The translations under genes and the position numbers were made by a program. This document shows positions 44,545 through 53,081 of a DNA stretch of 64,000 bases, in pieces. Source of the DNA: Acidobacteriota bacterium (GTDB lineage Bacteria; Acidobacteriota; Terriglobia; Terriglobales; Acidobacteriaceae); contig JAEYQK010000062.1 of NCBI GenBank assembly GCA_023410055.1, positions 1-64,000 of the forward strand. The letters are read 5' to 3'. The notes under the pieces are model-generated. The model was not told where the DNA came from, ran no database searches, and was given only the letters and a program-made list of their open reading frames with translations. The stretch's first letter is position 1, and each line of letters starts with the position of its first letter.

Positions 44545-46547
44545 GCTTGAAGTCCTTCATGCTGACTGTTGTAGGTCAGCCGCAATGCTTTGCTCTCTCG
44601 TGGCGCAACCTGCCACAGCAGGAACTTCGATATTTCGTCCTGGTCCGAGGTGGCAATGTCGGTGAACTTGATCCCGTTCGCGTGCCGAATACTCTTTCCT
44701 AGTTTGTAAGGCTGGTTGCGCATTACTTCGCCCGTGGCTTCCACTTTGTGGTCTGCCAGGTTGAACTCCAGATGAACGCGCGTACCCGGCGTGATGGCCT
44801 GGTCGAGCGTCACCGAAAGCCCGGTTCTGTTCAGGTTGCGGGCATAGGTCGTTGTCTCAACAACTCCGTTTTCGCCAGTGAAGCGCAAGTTGACCGGCAG
44901 ATCCAGTCGCGCCGGAAAACGATAGGTCCCGCGCAGTTCCCTTCGGCGCATGGCAGTCCACACTGTCCCGGTCATCATAAGCACATAGAAGATCGACCAG
45001 AAAATGTTTACGCACAGCGCCCAGAAGGCGAACTGATCATTGGTATGCGATATCCGTATTACGCCGACAACGATCGAGACGATGAGCGCCGCAATCAGCA
45101 GGATCGGCAGGATGAGTTCGCCGGCACTTGCTGCTCCCGCGCGTGACTTCGGAGTCACGGAGAACTTCGCTTTGCGCCGAAACAGTCCGGCGACTGTCTT
45201 CATCAACACGTGCATCTTCAGGATGTTGAACTGTTCACTACGCAAGTAGCTGGTGAAACCGCCCTGAAGCAGCACGGAGGCGAACAGGTTGAGGAAGAAG
45301 TACGGGAAGAAGAAGCTCACAAACAGACGCGGCTCTGTGATCAGCGGGAAGATGCCGGTAATGAGGCACACAACCGGGGTCAGAATGTAGAGAAACTTCT
45401 GATAACTCATCCAGTAGAAGTACACGGAGGCGAAGTAGCACAGCCTTTGCCCGAAGCTTAGCCCTCGCCCGAACACCGGATTCTCGCGGCGGAGCACCTG
45501 CATGCAACCGTGCCCCCAGCGTTGCCACTGGGTAGCGAAGCCAACGAATGTCTGTGGCGCCAATCCGAAGGCCAGGCTGACGTTGTGATAAATGACCCGC
45601 CAGTTCTTCTTCTGCAGTCGCATCCCGGTATGCATGTCTTCGGTGATGCTCTCGGTCGCGAATCCTCCCGCGTCTTCCAGGGCCCTGCGACGCAGCATCG
45701 CCGGACTGCCACAGTAGAACGCCGCGTTATAGCGGTCTTTGCCCGGCTGAATCACGTTGAAGAACAACTCCTGCTGCTGCCAGCCCGACTTGTTCTTCCA
45801 GTTGATGCGGTGCTGGAACGAGTCCAGATTGTAGAAATCCTGCGTGGCCTGAACCGCGCCCATCTTTTCGTCGCGGAAAAAACCAATGAGTTCGTCAATC
45901 AGCCCAGGTGACGGCACGTGATCGGCATCGAGTGTAACGATGAATTCGCCTGAGGTCTGTTTGAGTGCGTTGTTGAGATTGCCGGCCTTGGCGTGCGTCC
46001 GCTCCGTTCGCGAAATGTAGTTGCACCCAAACTCCGCGGCCAGATCGCGGACCTCCTGGCGGTTGCCATCATCAAGGAGGTAAGTTTCGTGCGGATAACG
46101 AATGCTCACCGCACACAGCACCGTCTCGCGCAACAACTCCACAGACTCGTTGTAGGTCGTTATGAAGACATCCACGGTGCGATCGGCCAGAGGTTTCGGA
46201 GTCGCATATCGCGTCGGGTTCCAAGTCGTCACGTAAAACAGGACGGCTTCGAAGAAGTTCAACGCCTCCGCAACAAGGAAGATGATGAAGAACCACATTG
46301 CCACGGGATTCCGCGTATCGACGATGCGCCAATAGAAGTATCTAGCCGTGAAGAGAAAAGCCAGCACGACCGTGACGCGAATGATCGCGAATTTTAGTTG
46401 CCGGGTCGCCGGTAGCTTCTTCAAAGGGGCTATCGTCTCCGGTTCCGGCTTTTCTTGCACCGTGGAGGAGATCGGAACTTCAACCGGTGATGCCTGGGTG
46501 AAGTCCGTACTCGTCGCTGGGTCAGCGGAGTTCTGGGTCCTATTCAT
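44541..46547 (-). CDS. BcsA-like processive GT2 synthase with C-terminal PilZ domain
   Basis: 668 residues. Membrane helices flank a GT-A domain with D-D-G (LLDDGNRQ, 159-161), D-x-D (LDADH, 207-209), TED (ESITEDMHT, 302-304) and QWQRW (340-344), the motifs of cellulose-type synthases. A PilZ domain ends the protein (RNLNRTGLSV as the N-x-N-x-x-G motif), but the preceding basic motif is poor (LRGTYRFPARLD), so c-di-GMP control is uncertain. No bcsB, bcsZ or bcsD gene is nearby. It is first in a three-gene overlapping operon. The product could be cellulose, a mannan or another beta-glycan. Confidence 0.92.
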   Translation of the reverse strand: MNRTQNSADPATSTDFTQASPVEVPISSTVQEKPEPETIAPLKKLPATRQLKFAIIRVTVVLAFLFTARYFYWRIVDTRNPVAMWFFIIFLVAEALNFFEAVLFYVTTWNPTRYATPKPLADRTVDVFITTYNESVELLRETVLCAVSIRYPHETYLLDDGNRQEVRDLAAEFGCNYISRTERTHAKAGNLNNALKQTSGEFIVTLDADHVPSPGLIDELIGFFRDEKMGAVQATQDFYNLDSFQHRINWKNKSGWQQQELFFNVIQPGKDRYNAAFYCGSPAMLRRRALEDAGGFATESITEDMHTGMRLQKKNWRVIYHNVSLAFGLAPQTFVGFATQWQRWGHGCMQVLRRENPVFGRGLSFGQRLCYFASVYFYWMSYQKFLYILTPVVCLITGIFPLITEPRLFVSFFFPYFFLNLFASVLLQGGFTSYLRSEQFNILKMHVLMKTVAGLFRRKAKFSVTPKSRAGAASAGELILPILLIAALIVSIVVGVIRISHTNDQFAFWALCVNIFWSIFYVLMMTGTVWTAMRRRELRGTYRFPARLDLPVNLRFTGENGVVETTTYARNLNRTGLSVTLDQAITPGTRVHLEFNLADHKVEATGEVMRNQPYKLGKSIRHANGIKFTDIATSDQDEISKFLLWQVAPRESKALRLTYNSQHEGLQA

Positions 46548-46919
46548 ATGTTCTGCCTGAAAAGTCGTGGCCGTGGGGGGCGGCGCGCCGGAACCGGAGT
46601 TCCCGATTCCTCTACTCTGGATGATAACCCAAGAAATAACGTTGCACGAAATGTGAACTGTTTTGCAGCTTCATATTGAAAATAAACGACTTGTTATTGT
46701 AGTAACTTGACATGGGTTACCGATTGAGCATACGGCCCTGTACTGAAGAGCAGCAGCCAATTCCGGCCATAAAACGCACTTTTTGCGACAAGTATTCAGG
46801 ATGTCAGCAGAGATAGTAACCACTCAGAGTTACATCAGTACAGGGTGAAGACGATCTAGTCGCGCTTCTGCGGGACTAAGAGCTTGCAACTCCCCCCTTC
46901 GAGATTCGAAACTGTAACC
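46548..46919. other. Intergenic region between the exopolysaccharide operon and kdsB
   Basis: About 370 bp between divergent units with no gene. A TTGACA (46707-46712) is present, but no good -10 box follows at the right distance, so no promoter is called. Confidence 0.4.
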
Positions 46920-47645
46920 ATGCGTGCTATTGCCGTCATTCCAGCCAGACTTGCTTCCACCCGCCTGCCCCGCAAACCGCTTCGTGAGATCGCCGGCCGA
47001 CCGTTGCTGGGCTGGGTCTATGCCGCCGCAAAAGCATCCGCGCTCTTGTCCGACGTTGTCATTGCAACCGATTCGGACGAGATCATGGCGCTCTGCCGAA
47101 AGAACGGCTGGAACGCTCGCATGACCTTGCAGTCGCACCGCAGCGGAACCGACCGCGTGCATGAGATCGCGTCGACGATCCCGGCTGACGTTTACGTGAA
47201 TGTCCAAGGCGACGAGCCGCTCACTCGCCCCGAACATATTGCGTCACTGCTGAGCGTAATGTCACGCCCCGGAGTCGAAGTTGGGACGCTCAAGGTCGCG
47301 TGCAAGCCTGAAGACATCACCAATCCCAATGCCGTGAAAGTCGTCACCGCAGCAGACGGTCGCGCACTGTATTTCTCTCGTGCGACTATTCCCTACGACC
47401 GCGACAACACCGGCCAGACGCCCTACTTCAAGCACCTCGGCTTCTACGCCTATACCAAGTCTGCTCTCGAACGCTTCTGTGCCCTGCCCGAATCAAACCT
47501 CGAACACACCGAGCGCCTGGAACAATTGCGTTTTCTGGACAACGGAATCTCGATCTACGTAGCAGAAACGCCGTTTGATACGGTGGGGGTTGATACGGAA
47601 GAAGATCTGAAAAGGGTCGAGGAAATTCTGAGTACTGAGTACTGA
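46920..47645 (+). CDS. kdsB: 3-deoxy-manno-octulosonate cytidylyltransferase
   Basis: 241 residues from the ATG at which homology begins. It activates KDO as CMP-KDO for lipid A-core synthesis in the cytoplasm. Motifs: AVIPARLASTRLPRKPL at the start, VVIATDSDEI, HRSGTDRVHEI, VNVQGDEPL and IPYDRD. The last codons and stop are formed by a GAGTACT heptamer array. KdsB implies an LPS-bearing, diderm host. The frame upstream to 46884 is not conserved. Confidence 0.96.
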   Translation: MRAIAVIPARLASTRLPRKPLREIAGRPLLGWVYAAAKASALLSDVVIATDSDEIMALCRKNGWNARMTLQSHRSGTDRVHEIASTIPADVYVNVQGDEPLTRPEHIASLLSVMSRPGVEVGTLKVACKPEDITNPNAVKVVTAADGRALYFSRATIPYDRDNTGQTPYFKHLGFYAYTKSALERFCALPESNLEHTERLEQLRFLDNGISIYVAETPFDTVGVDTEEDLKRVEEILSTEY

Positions 47646-47650
47646 GTACT
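47630..47650 (+). repeat. Heptamer array at the kdsB stop, GAGTACT x3
   Basis: Three exact tandem GAGTACT units with degenerate units on both sides. The kdsB stop codon lies inside. It is the first of five 7-bp periodic tracts up to manA. Confidence 0.9.
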
Positions 47651-47658
47651 CGCAACTG

Positions 47659-48813
47659 CTACTGCGCTTTCCACGCTTTCGCAGCAGCAATACGCTTCGA
47701 GATCGCTGGATGCGAATGGAAGAAGAACTCCACGAAGCGCGACGGCGTTCGTTCAGCCAGATTCTGATCCGCCAACTTGTTCATCGATTCAATGAACGGC
47801 TTGACGCTACGGATGGACTTGAACGCGTACTGGTCGGCTTGGCGCTCGTTGTGGCGCGACCATCCATTGAGCGCCGGCATGAGCAAAAACGAGATCGCTG
47901 CCGAAACCAGTGCCAGCACCGGCAAATCGGCGAATTGATACGGTCTCATGTCATGAGCCAGGCAATACCAGTGCAACACGCGCGCGGCAACGTAGAATCC
48001 GGCAAACGTGATCACGGCCTGGGCAAGAATACTCTTCGCGATGTGCCCGTGCACATGGTGGCCCAACTCATGCGCCAGCACCGCTTCGATCTCGTCTTCC
48101 GTGTAATTCTCAAGGAGAGTGTCGGCAAGAATGATGCGCCGAGTCTTACCCAGTCCGGTCAGTGCCGCGTTTGCTTTGTTGCTCTTCTCTGACAACTTCC
48201 ATTCATAGACGCCGCGTACGTGTGTCCCGGCGCGCTCGCTGAGCTTCACGAGACGCTCTTTCAGGGATTCGTTTTCAAGCGGCTTGAACTTGAAGAAGAT
48301 TGGCATCAGGATGACCGGCGCCAATTGCACGATCACCACGAAAACGGCAACAAAGGCCGCCCACGATACAAGCCACCATTTCTGGGGGAATATCCGCATC
48401 ATCGAGTAGACGAACTCGGCGGCAAGAACGGCCATTACGAATCCGACCAGAAAACCTTTCGTCTCGTCCCACAGCCATGACTTGACCTTCTGATTGGACA
48501 GCCCGTAGCGACGCTCCAGGAGGAAGGAGTAAATGTCGAACCCGAAACCTAGTGCCTTGCTGATGATGGTCAGCATGAGCACGTAAAAGAAGAGAGCGAC
48601 AGAGTAGTACTCGCCGGCACCGAGATAAGCCCAGGTACTCAGCGTGTCCGTCCAGCCGGTGACGAGCAGGAGAACGAGCAACAGCACGCCGGCGACGAAA
48701 TCAGCGATGCCAAGCCAGCGGCGAATACGGTTATAGCGCCGTACTTCGGGAGAATCCACTTGCTGTACAGGTTCAGGCGAAGAAACCAAGTCGGCCCCCT
48801 TCAACCACACCAC
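47659..48813 (-). CDS. M48 (Ste24-type) membrane zinc endopeptidase
   Basis: 384 residues with several membrane helices, the zinc motif HELGHHVHGHIAKS and the third ligand Glu in HNERQADQYAFK. The N-terminal CAAX-prenyl-protease-1 region (EYYSVALFFYVLMLTI and on) makes it Ste24-like rather than HtpX-like. In bacteria it probably degrades or processes membrane proteins. The GTG start is uncertain. It converges on kdsB with 13 bp between. Confidence 0.92.
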   Translation of the reverse strand: MVWLKGADLVSSPEPVQQVDSPEVRRYNRIRRWLGIADFVAGVLLLVLLLVTGWTDTLSTWAYLGAGEYYSVALFFYVLMLTIISKALGFGFDIYSFLLERRYGLSNQKVKSWLWDETKGFLVGFVMAVLAAEFVYSMMRIFPQKWWLVSWAAFVAVFVVIVQLAPVILMPIFFKFKPLENESLKERLVKLSERAGTHVRGVYEWKLSEKSNKANAALTGLGKTRRIILADTLLENYTEDEIEAVLAHELGHHVHGHIAKSILAQAVITFAGFYVAARVLHWYCLAHDMRPYQFADLPVLALVSAAISFLLMPALNGWSRHNERQADQYAFKSIRSVKPFIESMNKLADQNLAERTPSRFVEFFFHSHPAISKRIAAAKAWKAQ

Positions 48814-48875
48814 TCACCGCTGGGTTCCCAACGACCCGCTGGCTCACTCACTTGCTTTGATTGCTAAAGCCCATC

Positions 48876-50306
48876 CTACGCCGTGGTGCTCTTTTCGTAT
48901 ACAAAATCCACGGCACTGGTCAGTATCTCCTGGACAATGTCCGGCGATGATGCCTCGCAGTAAATGCGCATGAGCGGCTCAGTTCCGCTGGCCCGCAGCA
49001 GCACCCAGGCATCGGCGCCATTGCCGTTCTTCGGCGCATCGAGATAAAACTTGATGCCGTCGAGATTGCCCGAACGCAGCACCTTGTATTTGCCGATGTG
49101 GTCCAGCTTGCCGGTTCCCGCACGGTGGAGCGCGTTTTGCTTGACATCTTCTGGGATGCGCAGATCTTTGCGGCCGTAATGATGCTCGCCGAACTCCTTC
49201 TGCAGATCGGCAACCAACTGGCCCATCGTGCGGCCGCTATCGGCCATGGCGTTGGCGAGCAGCAGAGAATTCAACGTACCGTCGCGCTCGGGCAAATGTC
49301 GCGGAAAACCGATACCGCCCGATTCTTCGCCGCCAATAGCAACTTCCTTTCCGCTAAGCACAATGTCTGTGACGTACTTGAAGCCGATGCCGTGTTCGAT
49401 CAACTCGCGCCCGTACTTCTTTGCAATGCGGTCGAGCATGAGAGTCGTGTTGTACGCGCGGGTGACCGCGCCGGGCCACTTCTTGTATTCAAGCAGCCAC
49501 TTGAGCAGGATCGCGAAGCACTTGTGGGCATCGACGAACATGCCGTCTTCGGTAACGGCGCCTACGCGATCCGCGTCACCGTCAACAATCAGTCCGGCGT
49601 CGCACTTCTCGCGCACCGTGGCTTCCTTCGCGCCGTTCACCCACGGTTCAATCGGCTCAGGATTGATGCCGCCGAACAGCGGATCGACGTTCGCGTGAAT
49701 CTGCACGTGCTTGATACCGTGCTCGTTGAAAATGCCAGAGAGCACATTGCGGCCTGCGCCGTACATGCAGTCAACCAGGAATTTGAAGCCGGCGTTCTTG
49801 ATCTTGTCGAGATCGGCGAACTTGGTGATCGCGTCGATGTACGCCGCCTTGAAATCGACTTCGGTGATCGTCCCGCACTTGCCCTTGGGCATCACGCCCT
49901 TCCGGACTTCGTCCTCGATCACCTTGATAACCGAGGGCCGCGCCGATCCGCCAAACGTCTCCTTGAACTTCACGCCGTTCCAGTTCCACGGATTGTGGCT
50001 GGAAGTGATCATCACGCCGCCAGCCGTGCGCAGGTTCTTCACCGCATAGGACAGCGCCGGGGTCGGTGTGTAGTCGTTCGCGATCTGAATGTTGATTCCC
50101 GCATCGGCCAGCACTTCGGCGATGAGGTGCGCGAATTCCTTCGACGCAAAGCGTGTGTCCCAGGCGACCAGCAATCCGCGGCTCGGGTCCTCATTCTTCA
50201 GGACGTAAGAAGCAATACCACCGCCCACGCGGCGAACATTTTCGTAGGTATAGTCATCGGCAATTACCGCACGCCATCCGTCGGTGCCGAACTTGATGTC
50301 ATTCAT
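48876..50306 (-). CDS. Phosphoglucomutase/phosphomannomutase family phosphohexomutase
   Basis: 476 residues from ATG; the frame further upstream is translated repeat DNA. It interconverts hexose 1- and 6-phosphates. Motifs: FGTDGWRAVIADDYT, the phosphoserine loop MITSSHNPWNWNG, the metal loop VDGDADRVG, the sugar loop GGEESGGIG and the phosphate-binding LLRASGTEPLMRIY. With the neighbouring mannose enzymes it probably supplies mannose-1-phosphate, but glucose-1-phosphate cannot be excluded. Confidence 0.94.
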   Translation of the reverse strand: MNDIKFGTDGWRAVIADDYTYENVRRVGGGIASYVLKNEDPSRGLLVAWDTRFASKEFAHLIAEVLADAGINIQIANDYTPTPALSYAVKNLRTAGGVMITSSHNPWNWNGVKFKETFGGSARPSVIKVIEDEVRKGVMPKGKCGTITEVDFKAAYIDAITKFADLDKIKNAGFKFLVDCMYGAGRNVLSGIFNEHGIKHVQIHANVDPLFGGINPEPIEPWVNGAKEATVREKCDAGLIVDGDADRVGAVTEDGMFVDAHKCFAILLKWLLEYKKWPGAVTRAYNTTLMLDRIAKKYGRELIEHGIGFKYVTDIVLSGKEVAIGGEESGGIGFPRHLPERDGTLNSLLLANAMADSGRTMGQLVADLQKEFGEHHYGRKDLRIPEDVKQNALHRAGTGKLDHIGKYKVLRSGNLDGIKFYLDAPKNGNGADAWVLLRASGTEPLMRIYCEASSPDIVQEILTSAVDFVYEKSTTA

Positions 50307-50310
50307 TAGC

Positions 50311-50380
50311 AGTTCCCAATTCTCGGTTCTCAGTTCCAATAATTTCGAGTTTTGAATTTCGAGTTTTGACGTCGTGAGTT
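50311..50380 (-). repeat. Degenerate heptamer array upstream of the phosphohexomutase gene
   Basis: The tract reads in 7-bp steps: AGTTCCC AATTCTC, then GGTTCTC AGTTCCA, then CGAGTTT TGAATTT, then CGAGTTT TGACGTC. It sits directly before the mutase start codon. Unit sequence changes along the tract while the period holds. Confidence 0.75.
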
Positions 50381-50412
50381 ATTTCAAGCCATCATTCAAG
50401 TATCAACCGCGG

Positions 50413-50447
50413 TTCAATTCAACATTCACAACTCACAATTCAAAATT
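50413..50447 (-). repeat. Degenerate heptamer array after the guanylyltransferase gene
   Basis: Five units in exact 7-bp phase: TTCAATT CAACATT, CACAACT CACAATT and CAAAATT. It ends 2 bp before the stop of the next gene. Confidence 0.8.
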
Positions 50448-50449
50448 CG

Positions 50450-51562
50450 CTACACCAGCTTCTCCAGCTTCTTCTCGTCCAGATATTTCACAACCTTGCC
50501 AACATCCTGCGCCTGATCACGAGTGGTGATGAGCAGCGCGTCCTCGGTCTCAACGACAACGAGATTACTAACGCCCACCGCCGCAACGAACTTGCCGGGC
50601 GCGTGAATGTAGTTTCCACCGGCGTTCAGCGTGAAGCTCTTCTCGCCGGCAATGATGTTCGCCTCAGGTGCGGGTTTCTTCTCGCGTCCCAGGCGATGCT
50701 CGTACAGCGCCGCCCAGGACCCCAAATCGTTCCACCCAAAGTCAGCCGGAATGCAAAAGATCTTCGACGCCTGCTCACCGGCCGTCGAACGCGGCTCGAG
50801 TACGGCGTAGTCCACGCTGATGTTCTCGCACTTCAGATACAGCTTCTTGAACGTCGCCTCGAACGTGCGCTTGCCGTATGCTTGCGCGATCCGTTCGAGA
50901 TACTCGGCGGTCTTCGGCAGGTACTCCTCGATGCAATTGGCGAGCGTCTCGGCACGCCAGATGAACATGCCGCTGTTCCAGAAATAGTTGCCGGCCTCGA
51001 CATACTGCTTCGCGTGTTGCAGGTCGGGCTTCTCGCGGAACCGCCGCACCCTCAGCGCACCAAACTCCGACTCTGCACCGGCCTCGACGTACCCGTAACC
51101 CGTCTCGGGGCGCGTCGGCTGAATACCCATAACGACAATGTTCTCGCCCGCTGCGGCGATCTTGATGCCTTGTTCGATGTTCTTGCGGAAGGTCTTCTCG
51201 TCGGCGATCACGTGATCGGATGGAAACAGACCCAGCACCGCATCCGGATCCAGCCGACGCAGGATAAAGGCAGCCAGTCCGATTGCCGGGGCCGTGTTCC
51301 TGCCGACAGGCTCGGCGACGATCTGCCGCTTGTTTAGCTTTGGGAGTTGTTTGACGATTCCGTTGCTCAGATCGCCATTTGTGATGATCCAGAACTGCTT
51401 CGCCGGAGCAACGGGCAGCAATCGCGCCACCGTCTGCTGGATCATCGTCTCTTTGCCGTCCAGCGCGAGCAACTGCTTGGCGCGCTTTTTGCGGCTCAAC
51501 GGCCAGAACCGCGTGCCGCGACCGCCGGCGAGGATAGCAGGATAGAAATTAGGCTTGCTCAC
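50450..51562 (-). CDS. manC: Mannose-1-phosphate guanylyltransferase
   Basis: About 370 residues; makes GDP-mannose from GTP and mannose-1-phosphate. Motifs: YPAILAGGRGTRFWPLSRKK, EPVGRNTAPAIGLAA, FPSDHVI, RFREKPD, YFWNSGMFIWR. The C-terminal isomerase domain of bifunctional ManC is absent; a separate isomerase gene is nearby. The GTG start at VSKPNFYP is chosen because the upstream frame (to 51607) translates heptamer repeat DNA; even so, the ribosome binding site is poor. Confidence 0.93.
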   Translation of the reverse strand: MSKPNFYPAILAGGRGTRFWPLSRKKRAKQLLALDGKETMIQQTVARLLPVAPAKQFWIITNGDLSNGIVKQLPKLNKRQIVAEPVGRNTAPAIGLAAFILRRLDPDAVLGLFPSDHVIADEKTFRKNIEQGIKIAAAGENIVVMGIQPTRPETGYGYVEAGAESEFGALRVRRFREKPDLQHAKQYVEAGNYFWNSGMFIWRAETLANCIEEYLPKTAEYLERIAQAYGKRTFEATFKKLYLKCENISVDYAVLEPRSTAGEQASKIFCIPADFGWNDLGSWAALYEHRLGREKKPAPEANIIAGEKSFTLNAGGNYIHAPGKFVAAVGVSNLVVVETEDALLITTRDQAQDVGKVVKYLDEKKLEKLV

Positions 51563-51965
51563 AATTTCTGATTTCCGATTTCTGATTTCTGATTTGGGGT
51601 TTCCCATTCCTCAGTTGAAGTCTAGTCGTATGGCGCGAGGCGGCAAAGATTCGAACCAGTTCATTTGCCTCTTTTAGGAGTTCTGCCATCTTTTCTTGTC
51701 GTACAATCTGCGCTTCCACGAGGAATTCGAACCAGAACAGGGTCTCATCAGCCTCTTCTACGACGATTGACAACTTCGATATAAACTCCGCTTTCGATCG
51801 AGCCCGGCAGGCCGCTCGATAATTCGCCGCAACGGAACTACCACAACGCAAGAGCTGATTCCTGACGACTCTTCCTTCCGCACTTGCCTGCAATGCCCTA
51901 CAAAGTCGAACTATGCGCACCGCAAAGCGCATCGTACGCAACTGCAACTCCTCTGATTTATGCAT
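51549..51965 (-). CDS. Four-helix-bundle protein (23S rRNA intervening-sequence/S23 family)
   Basis: 138 residues. The core has the family pattern: SEELQLRTMRFAVRIVRLCR, then NQLLRCGSSVAANYRAA and EFISKLSIVVEEADETLFWF. Such proteins are found in rRNA intervening sequences and, as avd, in diversity-generating retroelements; the function is unclear. The last 20 residues (QIRNQKSEIRN) are translated heptamer DNA, and the gene overlaps the guanylyltransferase start region. Heptamer tracts in opposite orientation lie at both ends, suggesting insertion as a unit. Confidence 0.85.
   Translation of the reverse strand: MHKSEELQLRTMRFAVRIVRLCRALQASAEGRVVRNQLLRCGSSVAANYRAACRARSKAEFISKLSIVVEEADETLFWFEFLVEAQIVRQEKMAELLKEANELVRIFAASRHTTRLQLRNGKPQIRNQKSEIRNCEQA
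51561..51616 (-). repeat. Heptamer array between guanylyltransferase and four-helix gene
   Basis: Eight units in 7-bp phase: ACAATTT CTGATTT, CCGATTT CTGATTT, CTGATTT GGGGTTT, CCCATTC CTCAGTT. It overlaps the 3' end of the four-helix gene. Its orientation (TTTCTGATTT) is opposite to the array at 51973. Confidence 0.85.
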
Positions 51966-51972
51966 GACAGTC

Positions 51973-52014
51973 GAATTGTCATTCAGAAATCAGAAATCAA
52001 AATTCAGAACTTAG
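51973..52014 (+). repeat. Heptamer array upstream of the four-helix gene
   Basis: Six units in 7-bp phase: GAATTGT CATTCAG, AAATCAG AAATCAA, AATTCAG AACTTAG. It carries AGAAATCAGAAATC, the complement of the tract at 51561. It overlaps the end of manA. Confidence 0.85.
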
Positions 52015-52955
52015 CCTTGTTCCATTTCTAGAAATTCGACTTTCCATTGCGCTCGAACTCTGAATTGTCGCACAGATGCCGGGATTATGATCGCATCTCC
52101 TCGCGCGAAGGTAACCGGAGCGGCACCTTCGCATTCGGCCACGCCACAGCCATCCACGGCGACCAGGATGCGTGCGCTTGCACCATCTGAATCGAAACAG
52201 CGGTCATTCGTAAGGGCCAGCTTGTGCACCGTGAAGCAATCTGTCGCGATCAGCTCTTGTTGGTCTGCGCCGATTTTCCTGCTTTGTCTCTTGCCGGCGT
52301 GAGTTCGTTCCTTCATGGCTTCGAGCCCCTGCTGCAAGTGCAGTTCTCGCGGACGCCCGTAGTCATAAAGTCTGTACGTCGTATCCGAATTCTGCTGGGT
52401 TTCCAGAATGATCGATCCGCCGCCCATCGTATGCACGGTGCCTGCATCGACGTAGATCATGTCGCCGCGCTCGACCTTCACCCAATTCAGCAGTTCTTCG
52501 GCCCGCTGCTCCTCGATTGCCTTCGCAAACTCCTTGCGTGTAGTTCCCGGTCGTAGCCCCAGCGCGATCTCCGCATTCGGCTCCGCATCAACCACGTACC
52601 AGCACTCGGTCTTCCCACAGGGTTGGCCCTGCTTGTGCGCAATAACGTCGTCGGGATGAACCTGCACCGAGAGTTTCTGGCGTGGAAAGAGGAACTTCAC
52701 CAGCAGCGGAAAACGTTCGGTCTCGCGTGCCGCAGTGCCAACCAAGTCACGCCCGAAGCGTTTGCAGGCATCGCCCAGAAGCGTTCCCGCCAATGGGCCG
52801 TTCGCTATCTCGCAGTTGTCGCCCGTAAGCCAGGCTTCGCCTATCGATTCTTCGCCCGGATGCGCATGCATGTCGTAAATCGGCGCAAGATCGCGCGCTC
52901 CCCAGGGGCGCCGCTCAAACACGGGCATCATCAACAGCGGGTAAAGTTCAGACAT
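52011..52955 (-). CDS. manA: Class I-type mannose-6-phosphate isomerase
   Basis: 314 residues from MSELYPLL; upstream frame is non-coding. It interconverts fructose-6-P and mannose-6-P, using zinc bound by residues including those in SVQVHPDD and GKTECWYV; DAGTVHTMGGG carries a further ligand. The protein is the short bacterial form (about 310 residues). It supplies mannose-6-phosphate for the nearby mutase and guanylyltransferase. Confidence 0.94.
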   Translation of the reverse strand: MSELYPLLMMPVFERRPWGARDLAPIYDMHAHPGEESIGEAWLTGDNCEIANGPLAGTLLGDACKRFGRDLVGTAARETERFPLLVKFLFPRQKLSVQVHPDDVIAHKQGQPCGKTECWYVVDAEPNAEIALGLRPGTTRKEFAKAIEEQRAEELLNWVKVERGDMIYVDAGTVHTMGGGSIILETQQNSDTTYRLYDYGRPRELHLQQGLEAMKERTHAGKRQSRKIGADQQELIATDCFTVHKLALTNDRCFDSDGASARILVAVDGCGVAECEGAAPVTFARGDAIIIPASVRQFRVRAQWKVEFLEMEQG

Positions 52956-53008
52956 GGCCGAAAAAATTAGACGGGCGCAACTCGCGCCCGTGTTGTAACC
53001 AAAACCTA

Positions 53009-53080
53009 CCACGGATTCACACGGATCGAAACCGATTTCGGTTTGCTTCATGATCCGTATGATTCCGTGCCAATCCGTGG
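53009..53080. repeat. 72-bp imperfect cruciform with CACGGAT-type repeats
   Basis: Three nested matches pair in order: CCACGGATT with AATCCGTGG, ACGGATC with GATCCGT, and AAACCGA with TCGGTTT around a 2-nt loop. It fills the gap between the aminotransferase stop and manA and may protect or terminate the upstream transcript. Confidence 0.8.
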
Positions 53081-53081
53081 T

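Noticed and set aside
44541..46547. Calling the synthase a cellulose synthase
   Set aside because: Motifs fit the wider BcsA superfamily, but bcsB, bcsZ and other cellulose genes are absent, so the polymer was left open.
46700..46740. Promoter with TTGACA upstream of kdsB
   Set aside because: No acceptable -10 hexamer follows at 16-18 bp, and the distance to the kdsB start is about 200 bp.
51549..51965. A diversity-generating retroelement (avd-like protein)
   Set aside because: No reverse transcriptase or template/variable repeat pair was found nearby.
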